Shown here one piece after another: positions 1 to 7,572 of a stretch of 38,850 nt of DNA. Made by a program: the position numbers and the translations under genes. Under the pieces are notes generated by a model, which saw only the letters and a program-made list of their open reading frames with translations, was not told where the DNA came from and searched no databases. The stretch lies in contig NZ_UQXD01000022.1 of assembly GCF_900544955.1 (NCBI RefSeq), forward strand, positions 1 to 38,850, given 5' to 3'. Position 1 is the stretch's first letter. Each line of letters opens with the position of its first letter. Source of the DNA: an uncultured Oscillibacter sp. GTDB taxonomy: Bacteria; Bacillota; Clostridia; Oscillospirales; Oscillospiraceae.

Positions 1-59
1 GGCGGAGGGGCCCGCTGCACGCCGCTGCGCCGCGTGCCCGGCGGGGCGGCGCCCCGCGC

Positions 60-737
60 TTATCCCAGATATCCGCTGTCCGCCATGGACACAAAGTCCC
101 CGTCGGCCACGATGATATGATCCGCCAATTGGATGCCGATGGCGCCCAGGGCGTCCTTCACCCGGGCGGTGGCGGCGTAGTCCCCGTCGGAGGGCAGGGC
201 CACGCCGCTGGGGTGGTTGTGGGCCAGGATCACGGCGCTGGCGTTGGTGAGAATGGCGTTTTCCACCAGGCGGCGGATGTCCACATCCGCCGAGGCCACG
301 CTGCCCTCCCCCAGCCGCTTGCAGGCCAGGAGCTTTCCCTTCCGGTCCAGGCAGAGCTGATAGACGGCCTCGTTCTTCTCTCCCTCGAAGCACTCCAGCA
401 GATACGCCCCGGCCCGCTCCGAGGAGTTCAGCACCCGCTCCTCCCCGGCGGCCTCCGCCAGCCGGGCCTTCCGGCACAGGGGCGCCACCAGGCGCAGCAG
501 CACCGCCGCGCTCTCGCCCACGCCCTCCACCCGCTGCAAATCCTCCGCCGGCGCCGACAGCACCGCGGAGAGGGAGCCGTACCGCTCCATCAGCGCGTGG
601 GCCACGGGGTTGGTGTCCCGCCGGGGGATGGCGTAGTACAGCAGCAGCTCCAGGGCCTCGTGGTCCGCGAAGGCGTCCAATCCGCCCCGCAGAAACCGCT
701 GCCGCATCTTCTCCCTGTGCCCGTCATGGATGCCCAC
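60..737 (-). CDS. radC: RadC/YsxA family JAB-domain protein
   Basis: RadC-family protein of 225 aa, the usual length. The N-terminal part (about 1-90) carries a UPF0758/helix-hairpin-helix-like segment (EGVGESAA at 71-78). The C-terminal part is a JAB1/MPN metalloprotease-like domain with the complete motif H173-x-H175-P-S-G followed by S183-x2-D186, so the zinc site looks intact. The family was named for a DNA-repair phenotype that was later withdrawn, and its true substrate is unknown. The start is GTG at 735-737, behind a GGGGAGAGG stretch. An internal start is possible because the first residues are poorly conserved. No partner gene is visible because the window ends 59 bases downstream. 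Confidence 0.93.
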   Translation of the reverse strand: MGIHDGHREKMRQRFLRGGLDAFADHEALELLLYYAIPRRDTNPVAHALMERYGSLSAVLSAPAEDLQRVEGVGESAAVLLRLVAPLCRKARLAEAAGEERVLNSSERAGAYLLECFEGEKNEAVYQLCLDRKGKLLACKRLGEGSVASADVDIRRLVENAILTNASAVILAHNHPSGVALPSDGDYAATARVKDALGAIGIQLADHIIVADGDFVSMADSGYLG

Positions 738-947
738 CCGGCCGCCTCTCCCCTCTTCGCGGCGGGAGCGCCCCGCCGGTTTTCGTGGAATATTGTATTA
801 TATCACGTTTCCGCCGGTCTCCACAAGCTATTTTCTGCGCTTTGCGTCTTCTTATCATACCACAGCTCCGCCCGATATGCAACATTTGTTCTATCTCGAA
901 TTTTGGTCCTTTTGGGGAGCGGAGAGGCCGGTTTTACAGGAATTTGA

Positions 948-976
948 TTGACACATGGTTTTTTTTAGCATAAGAT
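948..976 (+). promoter_or_regulatory. Promoter of the M-box/mgtE transcript
   Basis: TTGACA at 948-953, a 17-base spacer, then TAAGAT at 971-976. The spacing is optimal for the vegetative sigma factor. Transcription would start near 983, directly before the riboswitch aptamer. Confidence 0.75.
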
Positions 977-984
977 AAAAGAGA

Positions 985-1145
985 AATACGTCCGGTAGGT
1001 AAGGCTACCACAGGGATATGGATCGCTGCCGCAGAGTGATGGAGACATCATGAGAGGGTTTGAACAGGCGATATCGAACAGGAAGGTATCATCTAATGCG
1101 ATTTCACCGCCTTGTGAGGCTAAAGCTTGAACGGTTGGGAAAACT
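985..1145 (+). ncRNA. M-box (ykoK) magnesium riboswitch aptamer
   Basis: The leader between the promoter and mgtE carries the conserved M-box blocks. GGTAAGGCTACC lies near 997, GGATCGCTGCCGC near 1020, and the closing block GTGAGGCTAAAGCTTGAACG ends near 1135. Their order and spacing match the known aptamer. M-box RNAs fold compactly when Mg2+ is abundant and then stop expression of Mg2+ importers. A strong terminator follows directly (1182-1214) and mgtE starts 29 bases beyond it, so control by transcription attenuation is the natural reading. The assignment rests on recognising the motifs, not on a covariance-model search. Confidence 0.9.
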
Positions 1146-1181
1146 GTACCCAGTTGCGGTTTTCCGGCAAGGGAGGGTTCT

Positions 1182-1214
1182 CCAGTCGTACCGGACGGCA
1201 CGACTGGTTTTTTT
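1182..1214 (+). terminator. Intrinsic terminator of the M-box expression platform
   Basis: An 8-bp stem (CCAGTCGT 1182-1189 with ACGACTGG 1200-1207) is followed by seven T. It sits between the aptamer and the mgtE ribosome site, as expected for a Mg2+-induced OFF switch. Confidence 0.9.
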
Positions 1215-1243
1215 ATACACAAAACGGAAGGAGGAGACGCGCC

Positions 1244-2626
1244 GTGTTTGAACTGGAAACCGAACGGGCGGAGCTGCTGGAGACCATCGAGGATTCCATC
1301 GAGCGAAAACGCTACGCCCCGCTGCGGGACCTTCTCCTCCCCATGGAGGCGGCGGACATCGCCTCCATCTGCACGGAGCTGGGGGAGAAGGTGCCCCTGG
1401 TGTTCCGCCTGCTGCCCAAGGAGCTGGCGGCGGAGGTCTTCGTGGAGCTGGACTCCGACGAGCAGGAACTGCTGATCCAGAGCTTTTCCAACACGGAGCT
1501 GAAAGAAGTCCTGGATGAACTGTACCTGGACGACACCGTGGACATCGTGGAGGAGATGCCCGCCAACGTGGTCAAGCGCATTTTGAAGCACTCGGACCCG
1601 GAGACCCGCAAGAGCATCAACGAGATCCTGAAATACCCGGAGGACTCCACCGGCAGCATCATGACCACGGAGTTCGTGGACCTGAAGGAGACCATGACGG
1701 TGGAGGACGCCTTCAAGCGCATCCGCCGCACCGGCCCCGACAAGGAGACCATCAATATCTGCTACGTCATCGACGAGGGCCGCCACCTCATCGGCCTGCT
1801 GTCCATCCGGACGCTGCTGCTGGCGGACGAGGACGACGTCATCGGCGACATTATGGAGACCAACATCATCTCCGTCCACACCCTGGACGACCAGGAGTCC
1901 ACCGCCCGGGCCCTGAGCAAATACGACTTCCTGGCCCTGCCGGTGGTGGACACGGAGAACCGGCTGGTGGGCATCGTCACCGTGGACGACGCCATGGACG
2001 TGTTGCAGGAGGAGGTCACGGAGGATATCGAGCTGATGGCCGCCATCCTCCCCTCCGACAAGCCCTACCTGAAAACCGGTGTGCTGGAGACCTGGCGGGC
2101 CCGGACGCCCTGGCTGCTGATTCTGATGCTCTCCGCCACCTTCACCGGCATCATCCTCACCCACTTTGAGAACTCCCTCTCCGCCTGCGCCATTTTGACC
2201 TCCTTCATCCCCATGCTCTCTGGCACCGGCGGCAACAGCGGCACCCAGGCCTCCACCGCCGTCATCCGGGCCCTGTCGCTGGGGGAGGTCCGGTTTTCCG
2301 ATTTGCTGAAGGTCCTCTGGAAGGAGTTCCGGGTGTCCTTTTGCTGCGGCATCTGCCTGGCGGCGGCCAACTTCGTGAAGATGATGGTGGTGGACCGCTG
2401 GCTGCTGCACAACCCGGCGGTGACGCCGCTGGTGGCGCTGGTGGTGTGCCTGACGCTGGTTGGCACGGTGCTGTGCGCCAAGCTGGTGGGCTGCTCCCTG
2501 CCCCTTTTGGCGGAGAAGGCGGGCTTCGACCCGGCGGTGATGGCCTCCCCCTTCATCTCCACCATCGTGGACTCCATCTCCCTGCTGATCTACTTCCGCT
2601 TCGCCACGCTGCTGCTGGGCATCTGA
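1244..2626 (+). CDS. mgtE: Magnesium transporter MgtE
   Basis: MgtE-type Mg2+ channel of 460 aa, close to the family norm of about 450. It starts at GTG 1244, seven bases after a strong GGAGGAG site. The order of parts is typical: an acidic N domain (to about residue 130), two CBS domains that sense Mg2+ (about 135-260), a linker helix, and a membrane domain with about five helices (about 290-460). The pore region shows PMLSGTGGNSGTQAS, the conserved MgtE signature. The channel closes when Mg2+ fills the cytoplasmic domains, so this gene is controlled twice: at the protein level and by the M-box in its leader. A hairpin-rich spacer follows. Confidence 0.96.
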   Translation: MFELETERAELLETIEDSIERKRYAPLRDLLLPMEAADIASICTELGEKVPLVFRLLPKELAAEVFVELDSDEQELLIQSFSNTELKEVLDELYLDDTVDIVEEMPANVVKRILKHSDPETRKSINEILKYPEDSTGSIMTTEFVDLKETMTVEDAFKRIRRTGPDKETINICYVIDEGRHLIGLLSIRTLLLADEDDVIGDIMETNIISVHTLDDQESTARALSKYDFLALPVVDTENRLVGIVTVDDAMDVLQEEVTEDIELMAAILPSDKPYLKTGVLETWRARTPWLLILMLSATFTGIILTHFENSLSACAILTSFIPMLSGTGGNSGTQASTAVIRALSLGEVRFSDLLKVLWKEFRVSFCCGICLAAANFVKMMVVDRWLLHNPAVTPLVALVVCLTLVGTVLCAKLVGCSLPLLAEKAGFDPAVMASPFISTIVDSISLLIYFRFATLLLGI

Positions 2627-2977
2627 GCGGAGCGGTTCTCCCCCGCCTGGGCGGAGCCGGAAACCGGTTCCGCCCAGGCGGGGGCAAAAATGCCTGCGGT
2701 ATTTTTGCCCCCGAGCTGCGGCCCACTTCGTACACGCGCAGCGGGCCGTTTCCGCACTTGCGGGCCGAGAGGGCCGTTTCCATACTCGCAGGCCAAAAGG
2801 GCTGTTCCGCCGCGGCCTGTGCGCGGCGGAACAGCCCTTCTCCTGCCCCCGCCGCTCCGGCGGCGAAACGCTGCGAGGCTTTTTGGACAAGCCCCGCTTT
2901 TTTTGCATACTTTTGCGGCGGCGGCGCACACTACCTACCGGCGGAAGCCAATATTCTTCATGCAGGAGGATCAGTTC
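2627..2977. repeat. Hairpin-rich intergenic element with short tandem repeat
   Basis: This 351-base gap holds no convincing gene but much structure. A 16-bp inverted repeat (2640-2655 with 2669-2684) directly follows mgtE and is overlapped by a second one built on GGGCAAAAAT/ATTTTTGCCC (2682-2711). Two 24-base near-copies beginning GGGCCGTTTCC lie at 2743-2766 and 2771-2794, a 28-base period. An 18-bp perfect inverted repeat follows at 2797-2814 and 2822-2839. The first pair may serve as the mgtE terminator. The whole looks like a dispersed intergenic repeat (REP/BIME-like), which cannot be shown from one copy. Confidence 0.6.
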
Positions 2978-3169
2978 ATGAATAAGGATTGCACCAACAG
3001 CGGCTGCGAATGCACCCCCAACCAGAGCATCAAGTGCACCGTGAACAACTGCGCACATCACTGCCAGGACACCCAGTACTGCGGTCTCACCGCCATCCAG
3101 GTGGGCACCCACGAGACCAACCCCACCATGGTGGAGTGCACCGACTGCCAGAGCTTCAAGCTGAAATGA
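2978..3169 (+). CDS. DUF1540 small cysteine-rich protein
   Basis: Small soluble protein of 63 aa with nine cysteines (5, 10, 12, 20, 25, 29, 35, 54, 57). The spacing around IKCTVNNCAHHC and the closing ECTDCQSF match DUF1540, a clostridial domain thought to bind metal through its cysteines. Function is unknown; several members are linked to spores or seen as abundant small proteins. The ATG at 2978 follows GGAGGA at a good distance. It may be read alone, or with the downstream transporter halves, whose first start lies 71 bases on. Confidence 0.85.
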   Translation: MNKDCTNSGCECTPNQSIKCTVNNCAHHCQDTQYCGLTAIQVGTHETNPTMVECTDCQSFKLK

Positions 3170-3240
3170 CCTTGCCGGTCCGGGGGAGGGGCCCGCTCCT
3201 CCCTGGGGGACCGGTACATATTGTTGATGGAGGTGGCGCC

Positions 3241-3594
3241 TTGGGCGGCAAATGGACGGCGCGGATCGCCGGCGGCGCGGCGGGCCTGGCCAACGGCCTC
3301 TTCGGCGGCGGGGGCGGGATGGTGTTCGTGCCCATCCTCTCCCGGTGGGGGCCGCTGGAGCAGCGGAAGCTCTACGCCACCTGCGTGGGGGTGATCTTCC
3401 CGGTGTGCCTGGTGTCCGCCGGGGTGTATCTCTGGCGGGGCGGCGTGTCCCTCTCTGCCGCCCTGCCCTACCTGGCGGGCGGCCTCATCGGCGGCGCCCT
3501 GGGGGGCAAGCTCTACGGAAAGGTGCCCACCAAGTACCTCAAGTGGCTCTTCGCCGGATTTCTCTTTTACGCGGGGGTGAAATATCTGCTGTGA
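3241..3594 (+). CDS. TauE/SafE (TSUP) transporter, N-terminal half protein
   Basis: Half-size membrane protein of 117 aa from the TSUP family, whose members move sulfite, sulfonates or other organic anions. It begins at TTG 3241 behind GGAGGTG. It covers only the first of the two four-helix repeats of a normal 250-aa TSUP protein, with the hallmark GLANGLFGGGGGMVFVP loop near residues 15-32. Its TGA overlaps the GTG of the next gene (GTGA at 3591-3594), so the two halves are translationally coupled and probably form one transporter. The substrate cannot be read from sequence. Confidence 0.83.
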   Translation: MGGKWTARIAGGAAGLANGLFGGGGGMVFVPILSRWGPLEQRKLYATCVGVIFPVCLVSAGVYLWRGGVSLSAALPYLAGGLIGGALGGKLYGKVPTKYLKWLFAGFLFYAGVKYLL

Positions 3595-3959
3595 CGGAAT
3601 GGCTGCTTCCTTTTCTCTGCGGGCTGGGCGCCAGCATTCTCTCCGCCTGGGGCGTGGGCGGCGGCACGCTGCTGCTGCTGGTGATGACGCTGTTTTTGGG
3701 GGTGGACCAGCGGACCGCCCAGGGCTTCAACCTGCTGTTCTTCCTCCCCACCGCCGCCACCGCCCTGATCTGCCACGCCCGGGGCGGCTATCTGGACAAG
3801 CCCACGCTGAAGGCGGCGGTGCCCGCGGCGGTGATCGCCGCCCTGGCGGGCGCCTGGGTCGCCACCGCCCTGGACGTGGAGCTTCTGCGCAGGCCCTTCG
3901 GCGTATATCTGCTCCTCTCCGGCGTCAGCCTCCTCTGGCCGCAGAAGAAAAAAGAGTGA
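3591..3959 (+). CDS. TauE/SafE (TSUP) transporter, C-terminal half protein
   Basis: Second half-transporter of 122 aa, starting at GTG 3591 inside the stop of the preceding half. It shows the repeat signature again (GASILSAWGVGGGTLLLL near residue 12-29) and three to four hydrophobic helices, then ends in a short basic tail (QKKKE). The reading frame differs from that of the first half, but both have clean boundaries and the overlap has the form used for coupled translation. It therefore looks like a genuine two-gene arrangement, not a recent frameshift. A bidirectional terminator follows at once. Confidence 0.83.
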   Translation: MTEWLLPFLCGLGASILSAWGVGGGTLLLLVMTLFLGVDQRTAQGFNLLFFLPTAATALICHARGGYLDKPTLKAAVPAAVIAALAGAWVATALDVELLRRPFGVYLLLSGVSLLWPQKKKE

Positions 3960-3986
3960 CCTGATGAATCAGGTCACTCCTTTTTT
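3950..3986. terminator. Bidirectional terminator between TSUP halves and htrA
   Basis: A 12-bp perfect stem (GAGTGACCTGAT 3954-3965 with ATCAGGTCACTC 3968-3979) is flanked by an A-run on the left and a T-run on the right. It can end the plus-strand TSUP genes and the minus-strand regulator/protease operon. Confidence 0.9.
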
Positions 3987-3993
3987 CACGTCC

Positions 3994-5322
3994 TCACGGC
4001 AGACGCGGCGTCCCGCCGGACAGGTCCTCCTCCGTCTCCTTCAGCTCCAGCGTCACCTCCAGCGTCCGCCCGTCCCGCAGCAGCACCAGGGGCATCTGCT
4101 CCCCCAGATGGTACTGGCGGCGGGCCCGCAGCAGATCCTGGCTGGTCCCGGTGGCGATGCCGCCGGCGGAGACAATGTAGTCCCCCGCCTGGATGCCCGC
4201 CCGGTCCGCGGCGGAGCCGGGGGTCACCTCCAGCACCTCCACGCCCACCAGCTCGCCCAGCTTCACGCCCACCTGGCTCACCGTCACCCCCAGCACCGGC
4301 TCCGGCTGCACCTGTCCGTAGGTCAGCAGATCGTTTACCATCCGGTCCATGGAGGCGGAGGGGATGGCGAAGCCCAGGCCCTCCACATTGGAGTACCGGG
4401 AGCTCATCTTGATGACGTTGATGCCCACCACCTGGCCGTACTGGTTGATGAGGGGGCCGCCGGAGTTGCCGGAGTTCAGCGCTGCGTTGGTCTGGATCAG
4501 GGTCATGGTCCGGCCGTCCACCTGCACGTCCCGGTTGATGGCGGAGACGATGCCGTCGGTCAGCGTGCCCCGCAGCTCCACCCCCAGGGGGTTGCCGATG
4601 GCGTACACCGGGTCTCCCACCGAGAGGAGGTCGGAGTCGCCGAAGGACGCCACGGGCAGGTCCTCCGCGTCCACCTTCAAAACCGCCAGGTCGTTCTTCT
4701 GGTCCCCCGCCACGTACAGCGCCTCATAGCGGTGCCCGGTGTCCAGGGCCACGGAGCACTCCGAGCCCCCCTCCACCACGTGGTAGTTGGTCAGCAGATA
4801 CCCGTCGGCGGTGAAGATGACGCCGGTGCCCACAGACACGCCCTGGTCCAGCTGGGCCAGCACCGTCACCACCGCCGGGTTCACCCGCCGGTAAATCTCC
4901 TGGATGGCCAGGGTCTCCCCGTGGCTTTGCAGCACCTCCAGCCGGGCGCCCTGGCCGGTGGGATAGCCGGGAATGGTCAGCTCCCCCGCCGGCTCCGCCT
5001 GCCCCTCCTGGTAGTAGTGCTCAAAGGGGTCCCGGTAGTCCTGGGCGCCGTCCAGCGCCCAGGCGGCGGCCGCCAGAGCCGCCACGCCGCAAAAGCACGC
5101 CAGGAAAATCCAGAGGCCCTTCCGCCGCCCCCGCCGCTCCACCAGGGGCACCGGCGGCGCCTCCCGGCGCCGGCCCGGCATGGGGCGGGTATAGACCTCC
5201 ACCACCTCCCGGCGGTCCCGGGGGCGGTAGGTCTCCACTACCTCCCGGCGGTCCCGGGGACGATCGGTCTCCACCACCTCCCCCGGCGTCTCCCGCCGGC
5301 CGTTCATGTCACGTTCTTCCAT
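3994..5322 (-). CDS. htrA: HtrA/DegP-like membrane-anchored serine protease with PDZ domain
   Basis: Trypsin-like quality-control protease (S1C family) of 442 aa. A charged cytoplasmic N-terminus (1-68) precedes one membrane helix (about 70-90). The protease domain (about 140-330) has the full triad: H181 in TNYHVVEG, D211 in NDLAVLKVD and S287 in NSGNSGGPL. One PDZ domain follows (about 343-425). It should act outside the membrane on misfolded exported proteins. The N-terminus holds a repeated 12-residue unit built on REVVETYRPRDR, encoded by 36-base tandem repeats. It is the last gene of an operon with a response regulator and kinase, six bases after the kinase. The start could also be the Met six codons in. 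Confidence 0.95.
   Translation of the reverse strand: MEERDMNGRRETPGEVVETDRPRDRREVVETYRPRDRREVVEVYTRPMPGRRREAPPVPLVERRGRRKGLWIFLACFCGVAALAAAAWALDGAQDYRDPFEHYYQEGQAEPAGELTIPGYPTGQGARLEVLQSHGETLAIQEIYRRVNPAVVTVLAQLDQGVSVGTGVIFTADGYLLTNYHVVEGGSECSVALDTGHRYEALYVAGDQKNDLAVLKVDAEDLPVASFGDSDLLSVGDPVYAIGNPLGVELRGTLTDGIVSAINRDVQVDGRTMTLIQTNAALNSGNSGGPLINQYGQVVGINVIKMSSRYSNVEGLGFAIPSASMDRMVNDLLTYGQVQPEPVLGVTVSQVGVKLGELVGVEVLEVTPGSAADRAGIQAGDYIVSAGGIATGTSQDLLRARRQYHLGEQMPLVLLRDGRTLEVTLELKETEEDLSGGTPRLP
5195..5286. repeat. 36-base tandem repeat within htrA N-terminus
   Basis: Two 36-base units (5195-5230 and 5231-5266) and a partial third (5267-5286) differ at only a few positions. They encode a charged 12-residue repeat in the cytoplasmic tail of the protease, which suggests copy number may vary between strains. 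Confidence 0.75.
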
Positions 5323-5328
5323 GGTTCC

Positions 5329-6783
5329 TCATTCCGTGGTCAGGGAGAAGGTGAACGTGGTCACGCCGTTCTCGCTGGTCACATTGATTTTTTCCCGGTG
5401 CTGCTCCAAAATCGTCTTGACGATGTAGAGCCCCAGCCCCACGCCGTCCTTGTCCTCACTGCGGGACTTGTCGCTCTTGTGGAACCGCTCGAACAGCAGC
5501 GGCAGCTCCTCCGCCGCGATGGTGTCCCCCAGGTTCTGCACCGTCACCCGGGCCTTGCCGTCGATGGTGGCCACGCCCAGGTACAGCGTGGAGCCCTCCC
5601 GGGCGAACTTGGTGGCGTTTTCCAGCAGGTTGTAGATCACCTGGGTGATCATGTCCTTGTCCCCCAGCACCAGAATGGGCTCCTCCGGGATGTCCGCCTC
5701 CACATCCAGATGCCGGTCCGTGATTTTCTTCTCCATGGAGATCAGCACCCGGCGCATGCTCTCGCACAAGTCGAAGTGGCTCCCGCTCCGGAGGGGGTCG
5801 ATGGCCTGGAGCTGGCTCACGTCCAGCATCCGCCGCACCATGCGGCTGAGGCGGCGGCTCTCGTCGGAGATGATCTGCAAATACTGCCGCTCGTTCTCCG
5901 GGGGGATGGTGCCGTCCAGAATGCCGTCGGTATACCCGGCGATGGTGGTCATGGGGGTTTTCAGCTCGTGGGAGATGTTGGCCACAAACTCCCGCCGCTG
6001 GCGCTCCGTCTGCTGGAGGGCCTCTGCCATGTTGTTAAAAGAGGCGGCCAGCTCGCCCATCTCGTCGGCCCGGCCGTAGTCCTTCATCCGCACGTCAAAG
6101 TCCCCCTCGGCATACCGCCGGGTGGCCTGGACCATCTCCCGGATGGGCTGGACCTGGCGCATGGCGGTGACGGAGGAGGCCATGAAGGAGACCATCAAAA
6201 CTACAAAGGCCGTCATGAAGAACAGCCCCACAAAGCCCTTCCACATGGAGTCCAGGGAGGCGGTGGTGGACACGGAGAACACCTCGCCCACCACCTCCTG
6301 GGTGACGGGGTTCACGGCGGCCACGCCCACCACCACCCGCTTCTGGGGGTACAGTCCCCCCAGATCGTCCCGGCGGGCGGCGTTGCCGTTCTCCATGATC
6401 TCCCGGGTCATCTCCTCCGGCATGGTCACCACCTGGCCGGAGAGGCCCTCGTCCGTGGAGAGCAGCACGTGGCCGCCGGTGTCGCAAATCATAAAGTGCA
6501 CGTCCGACACCGTGGCGGCAAAGGAGGCCAGCTGCTGGAAGGCGGGGTCGGTCTGCAGCTCGTCAATGGAGAGGAAGCGCCCGTTTTCCAGGTAGCTGAC
6601 GGAGAGCTGGCTCATGACCCGGGCCCGGGTCTCCATCTCCTCGCTGGTCTGGTCCCGGGCGTAGTTGTAGCTGAGGGAGAAAAAGGACGCGCCCAACAGC
6701 AGCAGCGTCAGCATCACCATGCCGGCGGTGACCCACAGCTGGCGCCAGTAGAGGCCCTGAAACCGCTTATGAAACCGCTTCAT
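5329..6783 (-). CDS. Two-component sensor histidine kinase
   Basis: Membrane histidine kinase of 484 aa. Helix 1 spans about 18-37, the extracytoplasmic sensor region 38-182, and helix 2 about 184-203. A HAMP domain (about 205-260) follows, then the dimerisation domain with phospho-accepting H272 in SHELKTP, and an ATPase domain with N-box NLLENA (386-391) and G-box GVGLGLYIVK (447-456). No PAS domain is evident. Its ATG overlaps the regulator stop (ATGA), so the two are made together. The architecture and the HtrA gene downstream recall envelope-stress and cell-wall systems such as WalRK/PhoPR, but the YycHIJ genes of a true Wal operon are absent. The signal is unknown. Confidence 0.95.
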   Translation of the reverse strand: MKRFHKRFQGLYWRQLWVTAGMVMLTLLLLGASFFSLSYNYARDQTSEEMETRARVMSQLSVSYLENGRFLSIDELQTDPAFQQLASFAATVSDVHFMICDTGGHVLLSTDEGLSGQVVTMPEEMTREIMENGNAARRDDLGGLYPQKRVVVGVAAVNPVTQEVVGEVFSVSTTASLDSMWKGFVGLFFMTAFVVLMVSFMASSVTAMRQVQPIREMVQATRRYAEGDFDVRMKDYGRADEMGELAASFNNMAEALQQTERQRREFVANISHELKTPMTTIAGYTDGILDGTIPPENERQYLQIISDESRRLSRMVRRMLDVSQLQAIDPLRSGSHFDLCESMRRVLISMEKKITDRHLDVEADIPEEPILVLGDKDMITQVIYNLLENATKFAREGSTLYLGVATIDGKARVTVQNLGDTIAAEELPLLFERFHKSDKSRSEDKDGVGLGLYIVKTILEQHREKINVTSENGVTTFTFSLTTE

Positions 6784-7487
6784 TCCCCCGCCTTCTCCGC
6801 CTTGGCCCCGGTGAGCTCAAACTTATAGCCCACGCCCCACACCGTTTTCAGCGCCCACTGGCCGGAGACGTCCTCCACCTTCTCCCGCAGGCGCTTGATG
6901 TGCACGTCCACGGTGCGGCTGTCGCCGAAGTAGTCGAAGCCCCACACCTCGTCCAAAAGCTGGTTGCGGGTGTAGACCCGGTTGGGGGTGGAGGCCAGGT
7001 GGTACAGCAGCTCCAGCTCCTTGGGGGGCGTGTCGATCTTTTTCCCGTCCACAATCAGCTCGTAGGAGTCCAGGTCAATCACCAGCTTGTCGAAGGTCAG
7101 GCGCTTGCTGGTGTCGTTGGGAATCTCCGTCCGCCGCAGCACCGCGTTGATCCGGGCGATGAGCTCCTTCATCTCAAAGGGCTTGACGATATAGTCGTCG
7201 GCGCCCATCTCCAGGCCCTGAATCCGGTCGAAGACCTCGCTCTTGGCGGTGAGCATGATGATGGGGACCTTGCTGGTCTCCCGCACCCGGGCGCACACCG
7301 CCCAGCCGTCCATCACCGGCAGCATGATGTCCAGGAGGATCAGATCGGGCACCTGCTTTTGGAACTCCTCGATGGCCTTCCCGCCGTCCCCGGCGATCCG
7401 GACGTCAAAGCCCTCCTTCACCAGATACATGTGGATGAGGTCGGAGATGTTGCGGTCGTCCTCCACCACCAAAATATTGCGGCCCAT
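6780..7487 (-). CDS. OmpR/PhoB-family response regulator
   Basis: Response regulator of 235 aa. The receiver domain (1-115) has acidic residues E9/D10/D11, phospho-accepting D53 in LLDIMLP, T80 and K102 (VKPF). The winged-helix DNA-binding domain spans about 130-228 and ends in the typical TVWGVGYKF. It is the first gene of the operon, with a GGGAGGG ribosome site before the ATG. It is expected to bind direct repeats at promoters for envelope genes when phosphorylated by the adjacent kinase. It may also control its own operon. Confidence 0.96.
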   Translation of the reverse strand: MGRNILVVEDDRNISDLIHMYLVKEGFDVRIAGDGGKAIEEFQKQVPDLILLDIMLPVMDGWAVCARVRETSKVPIIMLTAKSEVFDRIQGLEMGADDYIVKPFEMKELIARINAVLRRTEIPNDTSKRLTFDKLVIDLDSYELIVDGKKIDTPPKELELLYHLASTPNRVYTRNQLLDEVWGFDYFGDSRTVDVHIKRLREKVEDVSGQWALKTVWGVGYKFELTGAKAEKAGE

Positions 7488-7522
7488 GGCGCTCCCTCCC
7501 GTTTCTATATGTTTTCCCTTTG

Positions 7523-7552
7523 ATTATACCCGTTCCTGCCCGGGTATGTTGA
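7523..7552 (-). promoter_or_regulatory. Probable promoter of the regulator/kinase/htrA operon
   Basis: On the minus strand TATAAT (7523-7528) lies 18 bases from a weak -35 TCAACA (7547-7552). The strong -10 with poor -35 fits a promoter that needs an activator, possibly the regulator itself. Confidence 0.5.
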
Positions 7553-7572
7553 ATTTTCTGTAAATAGTGGGC

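Noticed and set aside
965..3112. Minus-strand frame of about 715 codons across mgtE and its leader
   Set aside because: It covers the M-box, mgtE and a hairpin spacer on the opposite strand and has no recognisable domain.
3964..6828. Plus-strand frame of about 950 codons opposite htrA and the kinase
   Set aside because: GC-driven antisense shadow with no motif; the minus-strand genes are clear.
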